The notes under the pieces were generated by a model that saw nothing but the letters and a program-made list of their open reading frames with translations, was not told the origin of the DNA and made no database searches. From the NCBI GenBank assembly GCA_021851405.1, contig JAJZDW010000004.1, forward strand, positions 90,738 through 154,737: DNA of 64,000 nt, given 5' to 3'. This DNA is from Pseudomonadota bacterium (lineage in GTDB: Bacteria; Pseudomonadota; Gammaproteobacteria; Steroidobacterales; Steroidobacteraceae). This document shows positions 27,374-38,413 of the stretch, piece after piece. The position numbers and the translations under genes are program-made. Position 1 is the first letter of the stretch. Each line of letters begins with the position of its first letter.

Positions 27374-27793
27374 ATGCGCCAGGAGTCCTCGCTCGGGCGT
27401 CTGCCGGTGGTGGCGGGCGCGGCGCTGCTTGCCCTTGCGACGCTCGCCGGGGCCGTCGGCGCGCATGCGCTGCCGCACGATTGGACTGCGCAGCAGGGGC
27501 ACATTTTCAACATCGCGGTGCGCTACCAATTCTTCCAATCACTCGGACTGCTCGCGATGGGGGTGTGGCTCGGCACGCGCAATCTCGAGACGCTGGCGAA
27601 CCCGCAGCGTCTCAGGGTGCAGCGCTGCGCGAGCGTCGCGCGCACGCTGCTCGCCGGCATCGTGCTGTTCTCCGGCAGCCTCTACGCACTGGCGCTGCAC
27701 GCGCCGCGCTGGGTCGGTCTGTTCACGCCCATCGGCGGTGCACTCATGATCGTCGCCTGGGGGGTGTTCGCCGTGGAAGCCTGGCGCAGCTGA
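27374..27793 (+). CDS. DUF423 membrane protein
   Basis: A 139-aa protein with four hydrophobic helices and the DUF423 marks GAVGAHAL near the N terminus, then FNIAVRYQFFQSLGLLAMG, the FSGSLYALAL segment and FTPIGGALMIVAW. Function is unknown; it is a small inner-membrane protein. The ATG follows the slipin stop by 6 bp and its own stop abuts the TTG of hrpB, so it sits in one transcript with nfeD, slipin and perhaps hrpB. Confidence 0.88.
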   Translation: MRQESSLGRLPVVAGAALLALATLAGAVGAHALPHDWTAQQGHIFNIAVRYQFFQSLGLLAMGVWLGTRNLETLANPQRLRVQRCASVARTLLAGIVLFSGSLYALALHAPRWVGLFTPIGGALMIVAWGVFAVEAWRS

Positions 27794-30325
27794 TTGCCCG
27801 CCGCGGTGCACGAGTCGGGTCTGCCCATTGATGCGGCGCTGCCGGCGCTGCGCACCGAGCTGGCCGCCCACGGCGCGGTCGTGCTCACCGCGCCGCCCGG
27901 TGCCGGCAAGAGCACGGTGGTGCCGCTGGTGCTGCTCGGGGAGCCCTGGGCCCGGGGCAAACGCCTGCTGATGCTCGAGCCGCGGCGGCTCGCGGCGCGC
28001 GCGGTCGCCGAGCGCATGGCGCGTACGCTCGGGGAGTCGGTCGGACGCACGGTCGGTTACCGCATGCGGCGCGACACGCGCGTCTCGAAGGAGACCCGCC
28101 TGGAGGTGCTCACCGAAGGGGTGTTGGTGCGGATGCTGCAGAGCGATCCGGCGCTCGAGGGTGTTGCGGCGGTGCTGTTCGATGAGTTTCACGAGCGCAG
28201 CCTGCAGGCCGATCTGGCCCTCGCGCTCGCGCTCGATGCGCGCGAGACGCTCGGCGCGCCGGTGAAGTTCCTGATCATGTCCGCCACGCTCGAGGCCGAG
28301 GGCATCGCCCGGCTCCTCGGCGGAGCGCCCGTGGTGCGCGCCGCCGGCCGCTCATTCCCGGTGCAGACGCGCTACGCGGGTACGGGTGCACCACCGCTGC
28401 CGGAGGCGCTCGCCCGCGGCACGGCGAGCCCCGAACAGAGTGTCGCTCGCCTGGTGCTGCGCGCACTCGGGGAAACGCACGGTGATGTGCTGGTGTTCCT
28501 GCCCGGGGCGCGGGAGATCCGCCGTGTGGCGCAGCTGCTGCAGAGCGACGGTGCCGAGGCGCGCATCCTGCCGCTGTACGGGGAGCTGTCCGCCGCGGCG
28601 CAGGATGCGGCGCTCACACCGCTCGCCGGCGTCCGTCGCGTCGTGCTCGCCACCAACATCGCCGAGACCAGTCTGACGCTCGAGGGGGTGCGGGTGGTGG
28701 TTGATTCCGGGCTGGTGCGCCGCCTGCGCTTCGATCCCAACACGGGGATGAGCCGCCTCGAGCTCGAGCGGATCTCGCGGGCCTCGGCCGAGCAGCGTCA
28801 GGGCCGTGCCGGACGACTCGAGGCCGGCGTGTGCTATCGGCTCTGGAGCGAGGCGGCCCACCGCTCGCTCGCGCCATTCACGCCGGCGGAGATCCTGGAG
28901 GCGGACCTTGCTGCGCTCGCGCTCGAGCTTGCCCAGTGGGGGGCGCGCGATGCGACCGCCTTGCCCTGGCTCGATCCGCCGCCGGCGGGGCTGTTGCAGA
29001 GCGCCCGCGATCTGCTCGCGCGGCTCGGCGCGCTCGATGCGCTCGGGCGTATCACCGAGCACGGCCGAGCGATGGCGCGCCTCGCCGTGCATCCGCGACT
29101 TGCGCATATGCTGCTCTGCGCCCGCGAGCTCGGCGCCGTGGCGCTCGCGGCAGATCTGGCGGCGCTGCTGGCCGAACGCGATCTGGTGCGCAGTGGCGGC
29201 CGGGACGCCGATCTGCGCACGCGCCTGGAAATCCTGCGCGGTGAGGCGCCGCTCGGGGAGACGGACCGGGCCGCGCTGACGGCGGTTCGGGCGCAGGCGC
29301 GAGAGTTCATCCGACAGCTCGGCGGGGCGGCGCAGGCTGGCCCGTACGCGCGGTCCGCCGGGGTGCTGCTCGCGCTCGCCTTTCCGGACCGCATCGGCGT
29401 GCTGCGCGCCGGCGGTGAGGGGCGATTCATGCTCGCCAACGGTCGCGGCGCACACTTCGCCGAGGCGCAGAGCCTCGCCCGCCAGCCGCTCATCGTCGCG
29501 GTGCATCTGGATGACCGCGAGCGTGATGCGCGCATCCTGCTCGCCGCGCCGCTCGAGCGCGAGGCACTCGAGGCGGTGATCCCCGGGGCGCTCCAGTGGC
29601 GCGAGACGGTTGAGTGGAACCGGCGCGAGCAGGCCGTGGTGGCGCGACGCGAGCTGCGCCTCGATCAGGTGCTGCTCGAGGCGCACCCGCTTGCGGCGGT
29701 GCCGGCCGAGCGAGCCCGCGAGGCGCTGCTCGCGGGCGTGCGCGATCTGGGCATCGGCGTGCTGCCCTGGGAGCGTGAGCTGCGCGAGCTGCAGGCGCGA
29801 GTCGCGCTGGTGCGCGGCCTCGGCGGGCCGTACACCGAGTGGCCCGACCTCGAGGACGCGGCGCTCGCCGAATCGCTCGAGGACTGGCTGGCCCCCTGGC
29901 TCGAGGGCGTGACCCGCCGCGAGCACCTGGCGCGCCTGCCGCTGGCCGAGGCGCTGCGTGCCCGGATGGGGTGGCAGCGCCTGCGCGAGCTCGATGCGCT
30001 CGCCCCGACGCACCTCACCGTGCCGAGCGGCGCGCAGATCCGCATCGATTATCTCGATGCGAGCGCGCCGGTCGTGGCCGTGCGCCTGCAGGAGGTGTTC
30101 GGGCTGGCCGAGACGCCCCGCCTCGTGGGCGGGCGCGTGCCGGTGACCTTCAAACTGCTCTCCCCGGCGCACCGGCCGGTGCAGGTGACGCGCGACTTGG
30201 GCAGCTTCTGGCGCCGCGGGTACGCCGAGGTGCGCAAGGATCTGCGCGGCCGCTACCCGAAGCATCACTGGCCGGAGGATCCGCTCACGGCCGAAGCGGT
30301 GCGAGGCGTGCGGCGGCGGCCCTGA
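27794..30325 (+). CDS. hrpB: ATP-dependent RNA helicase HrpB
   Basis: An 843-aa DEAH-box helicase. Motif I is APPGAGKSTVVPL (about 34-46), motif II DEFHERS, motif III SATLE; LPGAREIRRVAQLL opens the second RecA domain, and TNIAETSLTLEGV and QRQGRAGRLEAG are motifs V and VI. The C-terminal third matches the HrpB-specific region, ending SFWRRGYAEVRKDLRGRYPKHHWPED (read in parts SFWRRGYAEVRKDL and YPKHHWPEDP). The start is uncertain: TTG 27794 abuts the DUF423 stop (TGATTG), while GTG 27806 gives a start closer to E. coli HrpB. The cellular role of HrpB is poorly defined even in E. coli. Confidence 0.93.
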   Translation: MPAAVHESGLPIDAALPALRTELAAHGAVVLTAPPGAGKSTVVPLVLLGEPWARGKRLLMLEPRRLAARAVAERMARTLGESVGRTVGYRMRRDTRVSKETRLEVLTEGVLVRMLQSDPALEGVAAVLFDEFHERSLQADLALALALDARETLGAPVKFLIMSATLEAEGIARLLGGAPVVRAAGRSFPVQTRYAGTGAPPLPEALARGTASPEQSVARLVLRALGETHGDVLVFLPGAREIRRVAQLLQSDGAEARILPLYGELSAAAQDAALTPLAGVRRVVLATNIAETSLTLEGVRVVVDSGLVRRLRFDPNTGMSRLELERISRASAEQRQGRAGRLEAGVCYRLWSEAAHRSLAPFTPAEILEADLAALALELAQWGARDATALPWLDPPPAGLLQSARDLLARLGALDALGRITEHGRAMARLAVHPRLAHMLLCARELGAVALAADLAALLAERDLVRSGGRDADLRTRLEILRGEAPLGETDRAALTAVRAQAREFIRQLGGAAQAGPYARSAGVLLALAFPDRIGVLRAGGEGRFMLANGRGAHFAEAQSLARQPLIVAVHLDDRERDARILLAAPLEREALEAVIPGALQWRETVEWNRREQAVVARRELRLDQVLLEAHPLAAVPAERAREALLAGVRDLGIGVLPWERELRELQARVALVRGLGGPYTEWPDLEDAALAESLEDWLAPWLEGVTRREHLARLPLAEALRARMGWQRLRELDALAPTHLTVPSGAQIRIDYLDASAPVVAVRLQEVFGLAETPRLVGGRVPVTFKLLSPAHRPVQVTRDLGSFWRRGYAEVRKDLRGRYPKHHWPEDPLTAEAVRGVRRRP

Positions 30326-30381
30326 GCCGGTACACTTCACGCCCAACATCACCCCAGCCGCGCACCGCTCAGCAGGGAGAC

Positions 30382-31134
30382 ATGACGACACAGAGAGCCG
30401 AGGCTGCCGCCGCGCCGGCCATCGACATCCGTTTCGGACAGATGGGTCTGATCCAGGTGCTCATCTGGACGACCGATCCGGGCGCCATCCTCGATGAGCT
30501 CACGGGGCGGGTGGCCACGGCGCCGAAGTTCTTCCAGCGCACCGCGGTGGCGTTGGACGTGGGACCGCTCGGTCGCGAGCCGTCGGCCGAGGAGATGCGT
30601 GGGGTGCTGGAGGCGGTGCGCCGGGCCGGGATGTGTCCGGTCGGGCTCGCCAGCGGCCCGGCGGCGGCGCAGGCGTTGAGCCAGCCGCTCGATCTGCCGC
30701 TGCTGCCCCCGTTCCGCGAGTTCCATCCGCCGGCCGAGGCGCTCGGGCGCGCGGGCGCGCGGCGCGTCGAGGCGGTGCCGGCGGAACTCGAGCCGGAGGG
30801 CGCCGCGGCGCAGGTGCACACGCACCCGGTGCGCTCCGGCCAGCGCACCTATGCGCGCGGGCGCGATCTGGTCGTCACGGCCATGGTCGGCGCCGGCGCG
30901 GAAGTGATTGCCGACGGTTGCGTGCATGTGTACGGCGCGCTGCGCGGACGCGCAGTGGCCGGTGCGCGCGGCGACGCGGCGGCGCGAGTGTTTTGCCAGG
31001 AATTTCACGCGGAGCTGGTGTCGATCGCCGGTGTGTTCCGCGTCTTCGAGACGTTGCCGCCGGAGCTCGCGGGCCAACCCGTGCAGGCGTGGCTGGATGG
31101 CGACGTCTTGCGTTTCGAGCGCCTGGGCGTTTGA
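30382..31134 (+). CDS. minC: Septum site-determining protein MinC
   Basis: A 250-aa cell-division inhibitor. The N-terminal MinC_N domain (about 10-105) binds FtsZ; the C-terminal beta-helix (about 140-245) dimerises and binds MinD: SGQRTYARGRDLVVTAMVGAG, the GCVHVYGALRGRAVAGARGD block, and FCQEFHAELVSIAGVF. GAEVIADG is the expected GAEVxADG motif. The ATG 30382 has GGGAG 5 nt upstream. It is the first gene of minC-minD-minE in the standard order. With MinD on the membrane it blocks Z-rings away from midcell. Confidence 0.93.
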   Translation: MTTQRAEAAAAPAIDIRFGQMGLIQVLIWTTDPGAILDELTGRVATAPKFFQRTAVALDVGPLGREPSAEEMRGVLEAVRRAGMCPVGLASGPAAAQALSQPLDLPLLPPFREFHPPAEALGRAGARRVEAVPAELEPEGAAAQVHTHPVRSGQRTYARGRDLVVTAMVGAGAEVIADGCVHVYGALRGRAVAGARGDAAARVFCQEFHAELVSIAGVFRVFETLPPELAGQPVQAWLDGDVLRFERLGV

Positions 31135-31173
31135 GTATGCCCGGGGCAGTGAACCTCATTCTAGGAGCGACCT

Positions 31174-31986
31174 TTGACTGAAATCATCGTGGTGACCTCT
31201 GGCAAGGGGGGGGTTGGCAAGACCACCACCTCGGCCAGCATGGCCTGCGGGCTGGCGCGGCGCGGCAAACGTGTGGCCGTCATCGACTTCGACATCGGCC
31301 TGCGCAACCTCGACCTGATCATGGGGTGCGAGCGGCGCGTGGTGTACGACTTCGTCAACGTCATCAACGGCGACTGCACGCTCAAGCAGGCGCTGATCAA
31401 GGACAAGCGCATCGAGACGCTCTACGTGCTGGCTGCTTCCCAGACACGGGACAAGGATGCGTTGACCGAAGAGGGCGTGCGCAAGGTGCTCGATCAGCTC
31501 ATCGCCGATGGGTTCGACTACATTCTGTGCGACTCCCCGGCCGGCATCGAGAAGGGTGCGCATCTGGCGATGTATTTCGCCGATCGCGCCGTGGTCGTCG
31601 TCAACCCGGAGGTCTCCTCGGTGCGCGATTCCGACCGCATCCTCGGTCTGCTCTCGAGCAAGACCCAGCGCTCCTCCAACGGCAACGGCGGCGTGAAGGA
31701 GCACCTGCTGCTCACCCGCTACAACCCGCGGCGCGTGGCCAATGGCGAGATGATGAGCGTCGGGGACATCAAGGAGATCCTGGGACTCGATGTGATCGGC
31801 GTGGTCCCGGAATCCCCCGACGTCCTCGCCGCTTCCAATGCCGGCGTGCCCGTGATCCTCAATGACGACAGCACTGCGGCGGAAGCCTACTCCGATGCCG
31901 TGGCGCGTCTGCTCGGCGAGGAGCTGCCGCTGAGGTTCCTCGAAGAACCCAAGCGCGGCTTCTTTGCGCGCATGTTCGGAGGCTGA
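31174..31986 (+). CDS. minD: Septum site-determining ATPase MinD
   Basis: A 270-aa ParA/MinD ATPase. The deviant Walker A is [12 protein letters not shown] (K11 signature lysine and K16), followed by [22 protein letters not shown] (two segments) and [10 protein letters not shown]. The C terminus [13 protein letters not shown] is the amphipathic membrane-targeting helix. The start is TTG 31174 with AGGAG at 31163-31167; the family start [13 protein letters not shown] confirms it. The MinE start lies 2 bp after its stop. MinD recruits MinC and oscillates with MinE. Confidence 0.96.
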   Translation: MTEIIVVTSGKGGVGKTTTSASMACGLARRGKRVAVIDFDIGLRNLDLIMGCERRVVYDFVNVINGDCTLKQALIKDKRIETLYVLAASQTRDKDALTEEGVRKVLDQLIADGFDYILCDSPAGIEKGAHLAMYFADRAVVVVNPEVSSVRDSDRILGLLSSKTQRSSNGNGGVKEHLLLTRYNPRRVANGEMMSVGDIKEILGLDVIGVVPESPDVLAASNAGVPVILNDDSTAAEAYSDAVARLLGEELPLRFLEEPKRGFFARMFGG

Positions 31987-31988
31987 CC

Positions 31989-32246
31989 ATGGGTCTGTTG
32001 GCCATGTTTCGCAGCAAGCCCGCCACGGCGAACATCGCCAAGGAGCGCTTGCGCATCATCGTCGCGCAGGAGCGCGGCGGCCGCGGCGGACCGGACTACC
32101 TGCCTCTGTTGCGGCGCGAGCTGCTGCAGGTGATCCACAAGTACGTCAACGTCGATCCCGAAGCGGTGCAGATCAATCTCGAGCGCGAAGCCGGGCACGA
32201 GGTGCTCGAGTTCAGTATCGCGCTGCCGGAGAAGCCCGGCGCCTGA
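31989..32246 (+). CDS. minE: Cell division topological specificity factor MinE
   Basis: An 85-aa MinE. The N-terminal membrane-binding and anti-MinCD region is [29 protein letters not shown] (1-29), followed by [20 protein letters not shown] and [10 protein letters not shown] of the topological-specificity beta domain. Length and text match the family. It begins 2 bp after minD and completes the min operon, stimulating MinD ATPase to restrict division to midcell. Confidence 0.96.
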   Translation: MGLLAMFRSKPATANIAKERLRIIVAQERGGRGGPDYLPLLRRELLQVIHKYVNVDPEAVQINLEREAGHEVLEFSIALPEKPGA

Positions 32247-32563
32247 GTGCGGCCGGGCGTCCGCCCGGCCTGCGTCCCGCAGTGTCTGGAGGGTTCAGCC
32301 GATGACGGCTGAGGCGCGCCGCCGTGGGCGGTGGGATGAGCCCGTCGCGACATCCCGGTTCAAGGGCGACACCCAAGCGCCGTCACAGGTTCCGCTGGAG
32401 GGTGTGGCGGCGCCTCCGTCGTGCCCTTCGTCGGCGCGTGCGGCGCAGTGGTTCGACGCAGCTCGGTGTGCGTGCCACGTCCAAAGGGAACCCCCCGGCC
32501 GATCCGCTGTACCAGGAGAGCCGCGGCGTGCGAGTATCGCCGAAGGACAGGAGGCACATCGGA
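32247..32563. other. Leader region of the methyltransferase gene, no separate gene
   Basis: About 317 bp between minE and the chosen methyltransferase start. An in-frame extension could begin at GTG 32324 or ATG 32336 and would add an Arg-rich N terminus (RRHRFRWRVWRRLRR). I consider this untranslated because AGGAGG at 32549-32554 fits ATG 32564 well. Confidence 0.5.
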
Positions 32564-33307
32564 ATGCTGCTGAACGAACCGGACCAGGACTGGGAGAAGA
32601 TCGGTCGGAAGGACCCCTACTTCGGCGTCCTCAGGCATCCTCAATACCGAACCCGCAGCCTGACCGACGAAACTCGCGAGCAGTTTTTTCAGTCCGGCGA
32701 GGCGCGCGTCCGAACGGTCATCGACACGGTCGAGCGGCACCTGGGTGTCACGTTAAAGCCCCGGCGGGCGCTTGATTTCGGCTGCGGCGTCGGTCGGTTG
32801 CTGATCCCGCTGGCGCGACGGTCGGACCACGCGATCGGTATCGACATCTCGGCATCGATGTTGGCCGAGGCACGGCTGAACTGCGAGGCCCGGGGAGTGG
32901 GCAATGTCCGCCTGGCCCGCGATCTTTCCGCGCAGGACGGAACGTACGATTTCATACACTCCCACATCGTCTTCCAGCACATGAAGGCCGCGCGGGGAGA
33001 GGCGGTGTTCGCGCAGCTGCTGGGTCGTCTGGAGCCCGGAGGCATCGGCGTGGTGCACTTCACGTACGCCAAGAGCCGGTTCAGCCAGACACTTCGCGGG
33101 ATCCTCGTCTCGCGCGTTCCGTTCGGGTCGTATCTGTTCAATCTGTTCAAGGGGATGCGGCCCTCGGCGCCGCACCTGCAAATGAACAACTATCGGCTCG
33201 ATCGGCTGTTCGTCGCGCTGCAGCACGAGCGCATCGCCGATCTGCACGTGGAATTCACCGATCACGGCGGCTATCTCGGAGTCGTCCTGTATTTCAGGAA
33301 GCCCTGA
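32564..33307 (+). CDS. Class I SAM-dependent methyltransferase
   Basis: A 247-aa methyltransferase. Motif I is ALDFGCGVGRLLIPLA followed by an acidic AdoMet-ribose site GIDISASML; FIHSHIVFQHM sits at motif IV and LEPGGIGVVHF at motif V/VI. The N terminus MLLNEPDQDWEKIGRKDPYFGVL resembles small-molecule or sugar methyltransferases of the methyltransf_11/25 type. ATG 32564 is chosen because the strong AGGAGG lies 9 nt upstream. Substrate unknown. It follows minCDE by over 300 bp and converges with edd. Confidence 0.72.
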   Translation: MLLNEPDQDWEKIGRKDPYFGVLRHPQYRTRSLTDETREQFFQSGEARVRTVIDTVERHLGVTLKPRRALDFGCGVGRLLIPLARRSDHAIGIDISASMLAEARLNCEARGVGNVRLARDLSAQDGTYDFIHSHIVFQHMKAARGEAVFAQLLGRLEPGGIGVVHFTYAKSRFSQTLRGILVSRVPFGSYLFNLFKGMRPSAPHLQMNNYRLDRLFVALQHERIADLHVEFTDHGGYLGVVLYFRKP

Positions 33308-33451
33308 GCGCTCATCGCTCGGACGCGCCCACTGAGGGGCGAGTGATGGAGCCCGGATCGTGCCGGTCGCGGCGGGCTCGCGCTGAAGGTGCGCCGCCGG
33401 CGCAATCCTCGGGGATCCGCCGAGCGCGCAGGGCGCCTCAGCGCCGCGCCC

Positions 33452-35275
<1,824 letters not shown>

Positions 35276-35282
35276 CGGTGCG

Positions 35283-35558
35283 TCAGTCCTGCGCCGGGGG
35301 GCGGTAGCCCTCGGGCCGCTCGGCGCCGCCGCCGAAGAAGAATTTCTCCATTTCCGCGGTGAGGAACTGGCGGGCCTTCGGCTCCATCGGGCTCAGGCGG
35401 TGCTCGTTGATGAGCATGACCTGGTGCTGCACCCAGCGCGTCCAGGCTTCGCGCGAGACGTGCTCGAAGATCCGCTGCCCGAGCGGACCGGGATACGGCG
35501 GGCGGTCGAGGCCGGGGGCCTCGCGCTTGAGCATGACACACTGCACCATTCGGGACAC
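35283..35558 (-). CDS. yggX: Fe(II)-trafficking / oxidative damage protection protein YggX
   Basis: A 91-aa YggX, the same length as in E. coli. Conserved text: [58 protein letters not shown] and EKFFFGG. I choose the GTG at 35558, which has GGAGG 5 nt upstream and gives MSRMVQCV; the longer TTG start at 35570 overlaps that ribosome site. mutY followed by yggX is a common order in Gammaproteobacteria, and both protect against oxidative DNA and iron-sulfur damage. Gap to mutY 27 bp. Confidence 0.92.
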   Translation of the reverse strand: MSRMVQCVMLKREAPGLDRPPYPGPLGQRIFEHVSREAWTRWVQHQVMLINEHRLSPMEPKARQFLTAEMEKFFFGGGAERPEGYRPPAQD

Positions 35559-35585
35559 ATCGTCCTCCAAACTGGAAATGTTATA

Positions 35586-36701
35586 TCAATCAAAAAGTTG
35601 TGTCTGGGTTGCCGCTGCCGCCAGGCGTTGCAGGAACCGCAGGATCGGAGCGGGTAGGCCGAGCGCGTCAGGCGCTGCGAGGGAGTACCACGCGAACTGC
35701 GCCGGATCCGGCGCGCCGTCATACCGTGCACAATGGCCCAGAAGCGGCGTCATGACAAGGTCAAAATGCGTCAACGCATGTTCGATCGCCGCGAGCGGTT
35801 GCAGCGCGGGCACCGCAGCGAGCCGTGCGGCGAGCCAGGCCTCGGCGCCCGCCGCCGCCTCGAACTGCGGCAGGCTCCACAACCCGCCCCAGATGCCGCG
35901 CTCGGGCCGGCGCTCGAGCAGCACGGCGCCGTCGGGGCGCTGCAGGACGAGGAGCCAGGTGCGGCGCAGTGACCGGGCTCGGCGGCGCTTCGGCGCGGGC
36001 AGCTCGTGCTGGCGGCCGGTGCGGCGTGCGCCGCAGAGCGGCGCGAGCGGACAGCGCTCGCAGGCCGGGTTGCGGCGCGTGCAGAGCGTGGCGCCGAGAT
36101 CCATGACGGCCTGCGTGTAGACCTCGACCTGCGCCTCGGGCGTGCAGGCCTCGGACAGCGCCCACAGCCGCGCCAGGGTGGTCGGTTCCGACGGATCGCC
36201 ATCCACCTCGAAGACCCGGGCCAGTACCCGGCGGACGTTGCCATCGAGAATGGGGAAGCGCTCGGCGCGCGCGAGCGCCAGGATCGCCCCGGCGCTCGAG
36301 CGGCCCACGCCCGGCAGGGCCGCGACCGCCTCGAACGTCTCCGGGAAGCGTCCGCCGTGTGCCTCGCGCACCTGCTGCGCGGCGCGGTGCAGGTTGCGCG
36401 CTCGAGCGTAGTACCCGAGGCCCGACCACAGGTGCAGCACCTCATCGAGCGGCGCGGCGGCAAGCGCCGCGACGTCGGGGAAGCGCCGCATGAACCGCTC
36501 GTAGTACGGGATGACCGTGCTCACCTGGGTCTGCTGCAGCATGATCTCCGAGACCCAGACTCGGTACGGGGTGCGCTCGTGCTGCCAGGGCAGATCGTGC
36601 CGGCCGCAGCGCTCGTGCCAGGCGATGAGCGCGCGGGCCACCGGCGCACCGCTCTGCACCGTCTCGGCTGCGGCCGGCGCTTGCGCTCGGGTGCGGCTCA
36701 C
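35586..36701 (-). CDS. mutY: A/G-specific adenine DNA glycosylase MutY
   Basis: A 371-aa MutY that removes adenine mispaired with 8-oxoguanine. The helix-hairpin-helix [17 protein letters not shown], the catalytic Asp in [12 protein letters not shown], the Glu in [11 protein letters not shown] and the iron-sulfur loop C-x6-C-x2-C-x5-C ([17 protein letters not shown]) are intact. The NUDIX-like 8-oxoG recognition domain starts at about residue 235 ([21 protein letters not shown], read in parts). The start is GTG 36701, overlapping the AsmA-like stop as GTGA; the longer open frame is a shadow of that gene. Confidence 0.95.
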   Translation of the reverse strand: MSRTRAQAPAAAETVQSGAPVARALIAWHERCGRHDLPWQHERTPYRVWVSEIMLQQTQVSTVIPYYERFMRRFPDVAALAAAPLDEVLHLWSGLGYYARARNLHRAAQQVREAHGGRFPETFEAVAALPGVGRSSAGAILALARAERFPILDGNVRRVLARVFEVDGDPSEPTTLARLWALSEACTPEAQVEVYTQAVMDLGATLCTRRNPACERCPLAPLCGARRTGRQHELPAPKRRRARSLRRTWLLVLQRPDGAVLLERRPERGIWGGLWSLPQFEAAAGAEAWLAARLAAVPALQPLAAIEHALTHFDLVMTPLLGHCARYDGAPDPAQFAWYSLAAPDALGLPAPILRFLQRLAAAATQTQLFD

Positions 36702-37855
36702 TGAACCTGCAGGCGCGCGTCGCGCAGCGTGGCGGTGCCGAGCCGCGCGCGGTGCACCGTGAGGACCCCGCGTGCGTGCAGCTTGCGCAGCAGAGCGAGC
36801 GGCAGCTTCAGCGGCGTAGGGTGTTTGCGCGCCGGCGGCAGATAGTCGCTGAAGTCGATGTGGTCGGCGTTGAGGTCGAATGTCCAGCGCGCCGCGGGCC
36901 CGCCGGAGTGAGCGAGCCACCCGCGGAGCGTCGTCTGATCGAGCTGCGCGCGGAGCGGGTCGATCCGCATCGTGCCGCCTTGCAGCGTCCAGTGGCCGGC
37001 GAGCGAGAGCCGGCCGAGCGCGCCGGGGTCTTGCGGCAGGCGCATCTTCAATCCGAGTGGGGCGATCAGCGCGCGCACCGACGGGACCTGCACGGTCAGC
37101 TGGCCCGTCCCGCGGGGCCCCGCGTTCGGGTCGGCGAACTGCACGGATCCTGACAGCGTTGCGTTCCCCGCCGTGAGCTCCCAGTGCGGCGCGGTGAGCG
37201 CGAGCGGTGCGGTGCGCACGTCCAGGTGCCGGGCCCGAAAGGTGATGGCGATGCCCTTCACCGGCAGTTTCGGGGCGTGTAGCCGGAAGCGCGTGGCGAG
37301 GGCGAACGGCCGACCGGGGTGCCATGCACCGAGGCGCAACTGCCAGTGCGTCAAGCGGATCACGCCGCTCGGTGCGGTGTACTGCAGCGTGGCATCGTGC
37401 AGCACCAGACCGCCGAGGCTCGGCGGGGCGCTCGGGGCGCCGCCCGGGGCCCCGGCGAGCAGCGGCTGCCAGTTGCCGGTGCCGGCGGCGGTGCGCCACA
37501 GGTGGATGTGCGCCCCGTCGATGCGGATCGTGCCGATCTCGATCCTCTGATGCAGCAGCAGCGGCAGCAGGCGCACCGGCAGGCGCGCCGAGCGCCAGCG
37601 CACCAGGTCCGCGCCGTGGACCGGTGCGAGGTTGCCGAGCCGGGCCGCCCCGATGCGCAGCTCGAGCCACGGATACCACTCGAGCCGCAGGTGCCCCTCG
37701 ATCTGCAACGGCCGGCCGGTGTCGAGCGCCACCCGGCGCTCGAGCGCGCCGCGATACTCATCCGGGTTGATGACGTGCGTGACGATGAAGAGGGCGAGCG
37801 CAATCAGCAGCACCACGGCGCCGAGGATGCCGAGGCTCCAGCGCAGCGCCTTCAT
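36698..37855 (-). CDS. AsmA-family protein, short (C-terminal part missing)
   Basis: A 385-aa AsmA-like protein with one N-terminal membrane helix (about 8-28, [17 protein letters not shown]) and the family start [22 protein letters not shown]. AsmA-type proteins are 600-700 aa with a C-terminal conserved part; here the frame ends at [21 protein letters not shown], where longer members continue into the C-terminal AsmA_2-type block. No remnant of that block appears in other frames before mutY. AsmA-like proteins take part in lipid transport to the outer membrane. Gene order AsmA-mutY-yggX is usual. Start ATG 37855 abuts the stop of the lipoprotein gene (0 bp); the stop overlaps mutY as GTGA. 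Confidence 0.78.
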   Translation of the reverse strand: MKALRWSLGILGAVVLLIALALFIVTHVINPDEYRGALERRVALDTGRPLQIEGHLRLEWYPWLELRIGAARLGNLAPVHGADLVRWRSARLPVRLLPLLLHQRIEIGTIRIDGAHIHLWRTAAGTGNWQPLLAGAPGGAPSAPPSLGGLVLHDATLQYTAPSGVIRLTHWQLRLGAWHPGRPFALATRFRLHAPKLPVKGIAITFRARHLDVRTAPLALTAPHWELTAGNATLSGSVQFADPNAGPRGTGQLTVQVPSVRALIAPLGLKMRLPQDPGALGRLSLAGHWTLQGGTMRIDPLRAQLDQTTLRGWLAHSGGPAARWTFDLNADHIDFSDYLPPARKHPTPLKLPLALLRKLHARGVLTVHRARLGTATLRDARLQVQ

Positions 37856-38413
37856 CTACAGGTGCATGGTCGGACGGGCACGTGAGCGGCCCGTCGGGTC
37901 GACCGGCGTGAACGGATGGGCGGCGGTCCGGGACCAGTAGGCGTCGGCCGCGGCGCTCCAGTCCGTGCTGCCGAGGGCGGGCCACTGGCCGGGCGCAAAA
38001 CCGGGCGCCCCGATGAAACGCTGCGACTTGAGCACCAGGGTCCCCGCGTGCAGATGCCGCAGAGCGACCGACCACGGCACGGGGGTCAGGGTCGAGGCGT
38101 TGCTGCCGGCCTCCGGCGCCACAATCAGATGCGTCGCCCGGCCGTCGCGACCGAAGACAATGTCCTGCACGGTGCCGAGCGGCTGGCCGGCGCGGGACTC
38201 GACCGGCAGCCCGATCAGCGTGGAGGCCCGTTCGGCCGCCACGGGCAGCGGCGGCGCCGACGCGCGTGCGGGCGCCGCGGCGCTCGCCGCCGGCCCCGTC
38301 GAGCCGTCGGGCAGGAACTGCGCGCTCTGTTGCGTGCATGCGCTGAGCGCCACGGCTGACAGCGTGCACAGAGCCGGTACCCATATCCTCATCATCCGAG
38401 CCACTCGTCTCAC
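37856..38413 (-). CDS. PRC-barrel lipoprotein
   Basis: A 185-aa protein with a lipoprotein signal: basic n-region, hydrophobic WVPALCTLSAVALSAC and lipobox LSAC. After a Pro/Ala-rich spacer, about 65-150 is a PRC-barrel-like domain (LIGLPVESRAGQPLGTVQDIVFGRDGRATHLIV). PRC-barrels occur in RNA-processing and envelope or sporulation proteins; the role here is unknown. The GTG at 38413 overlaps the hemF stop as GTGA, matching the run of overlaps before it. The inner ATG at 38395 (MMRIW) is an alternative and has a more usual short n-region. It lies between hem and AsmA-mutY genes. Confidence 0.72.
   Translation of the reverse strand: MRRVARMMRIWVPALCTLSAVALSACTQQSAQFLPDGSTGPAASAAAPARASAPPLPVAAERASTLIGLPVESRAGQPLGTVQDIVFGRDGRATHLIVAPEAGSNASTLTPVPWSVALRHLHAGTLVLKSQRFIGAPGFAPGQWPALGSTDWSAAADAYWSRTAAHPFTPVDPTGRSRARPTMHL

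Noticed and set aside
32324..32563. Arg-rich N-terminal extension of the methyltransferase
   Set aside because: A strong AGGAGG at 32549-32554 supports the downstream ATG 32564.
35586..37679. 697-codon frame as a long MutY
   Set aside because: The upstream half is a shadow of the AsmA-like gene; GTG 36701 gives a normal MutY with GTGA coupling.
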